A stretch of 5,805 nt of DNA, from the NCBI GenBank assembly GCA_031281985.1, contig JAITEO010000142.1, forward strand, positions 1 to 5,805, written 5' to 3'. The notes under the pieces are model-generated. The model ran no database searches and had not been told where the DNA came from. It saw only the letters and a list, made by a program, of their open reading frames with translations. The position numbers were made by a program, and so were the translations under genes. Positions 5,217 to 5,805 of the stretch are shown here, in pieces. The DNA comes from Zoogloeaceae bacterium. Its GTDB lineage: Bacteria > Pseudomonadota > Gammaproteobacteria > Burkholderiales > Rhodocyclaceae. Within the stretch, counting starts at the first letter, position 1; each line of letters starts with the position of its first letter.

Positions 5217-5805
5217 GTGTCGTACTTCTTCATCTCCGACCTCCACCTGTCGCCGCGCGCTCCCGGCGCGGCGGACATTTTCCGGCGGCTGCTCGAAGAC
5301 ATTGCGCAGGCGGACAATCACCTGTACATCCTGGGCGATCTGTTCGAGGCCTGGGTGGGCGACGACGACGACGATCCCTTTTATCAGGAGATCATCGCCT
5401 TGCTGGATCGGGCGCGGCGGCGGGGGCTGGCGGTTTTTCTGCTGCATGGCAACCGCGATTTTCTCCTCGGCGCGCAGTTTTCCGCCCGCGCGGGCGTGAC
5501 CCTGTTGCCCGACCCCTATGCGCTCTCCACGCCAGCGCGGCAATTCGTCCTCTCGCATGGCGACGCGCTGTGCGCCGACGACGCCGAATACCAGGCCTTT
5601 CGCGCCCAGACGCGCGCCCCCGGCTGGCAGGCTGGCTTCTTGCAGAAACCGCTTGCCGAACGCCGCGCCTTCGCCGAACAACTGCGCGCGCAAAGCGAGA
5701 CCGCCAAGAACGCCAAGTCCGCCGCGCTGATGGACGTGAATCCGCAAGCCGTCACCGACTTCCTGCGCCAGCACGGCTACGCCACGCTGATCCACGGACA
5801 CACGC
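5217..5805 (+). CDS. lpxH: UDP-2,3-diacylglucosamine diphosphatase (lipid A pathway), 3'-truncated by the window
   Basis: LpxH is a calcineurin-like metallophosphoesterase at the inner membrane that splits UDP-2,3-diacylglucosamine into lipid X and UMP, the fourth step of lipid A synthesis. The 196 codons seen (family about 240) carry all the metal-site motifs: SDLHL (D8, H10), GDLFEAW (D41), HGNRD (N79), SHGD (H114) and HGHT (H193, H195) at the cut end. FRAQTR and MDVNPQAV also match the family. The start must be the GTG at 5217: the in-frame TAA of ppiB directly precedes it, and VSYFFISDLHL begins exactly where LpxH should. With zero spacing and no clear ribosome-binding site, translation probably depends on ribosomes finishing ppiB. 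An acidic run of five Asp (49-53) extends the usual GDDD segment. It marks the organism as having lipopolysaccharide. Confidence 0.95.
   Translation, partial: MSYFFISDLHLSPRAPGAADIFRRLLEDIAQADNHLYILGDLFEAWVGDDDDDPFYQEIIALLDRARRRGLAVFLLHGNRDFLLGAQFSARAGVTLLPDPYALSTPARQFVLSHGDALCADDAEYQAFRAQTRAPGWQAGFLQKPLAERRAFAEQLRAQSETAKNAKSAALMDVNPQAVTDFLRQHGYATLIHGHT

Noticed and set aside
4647..5801. Long minus-strand open frame opposite ppiB and lpxH
   Set aside because: Antisense to two genes with complete active-site motifs; no family features of its own.

Overview
The window looks like a chromosomal housekeeping segment from a GC-rich Gram-negative proteobacterium, most likely a betaproteobacterium (inference from protein character, the presence of a lipid A gene and gene order; no taxonomic marker is present). 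Escherichia coli has cysS divergent from ppiB-lpxH. The same core is kept here, but three envelope genes sit between the divergent promoter region and ppiB.

Left part: bases 1-153 are non-coding. They hold a GC-rich hairpin that looks like the end of a dispersed repeat, and a strong bidirectional intrinsic terminator. The minus strand then carries complete cysS (cysteinyl-tRNA synthetase, 458 aa). Its 246-bp upstream region (1531-1776) is rich in short repeats: a 7-bp ACAGAGG tandem array just before the start codon, several small hairpins, and possible divergent promoters.

Right part: five plus-strand genes are packed like one operon. They are a secreted TPR protein with a Pro/Thr/Ala linker and an NTF2-like C-terminal domain; a membrane-anchored or secreted YkuD-type L,D-transpeptidase/carboxypeptidase that ends in the same kind of domain (architecture like Csd6/Pgp2); a periplasmic cyclophilin (ppiA); a cytoplasmic cyclophilin (ppiB); and the first 196 codons of lpxH, which starts with GTG directly after the ppiB stop and runs off the window. 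The junctions are a TGATG overlap, 25 bp, 8 bp and 0 bp.

How they fit together: the plus-strand genes serve envelope biogenesis, namely peptidoglycan stem-peptide processing, protein folding on both sides of the inner membrane, and lipid A synthesis. The most interesting point is the pairing of a non-catalytic TPR protein with a YkuD enzyme through a shared C-terminal domain, which suggests a two-protein peptidoglycan module. I see no CRISPR array, tRNA, rRNA, transposase or phage gene. Apart from that pair and the repeats around cysS, this is ordinary core genome.
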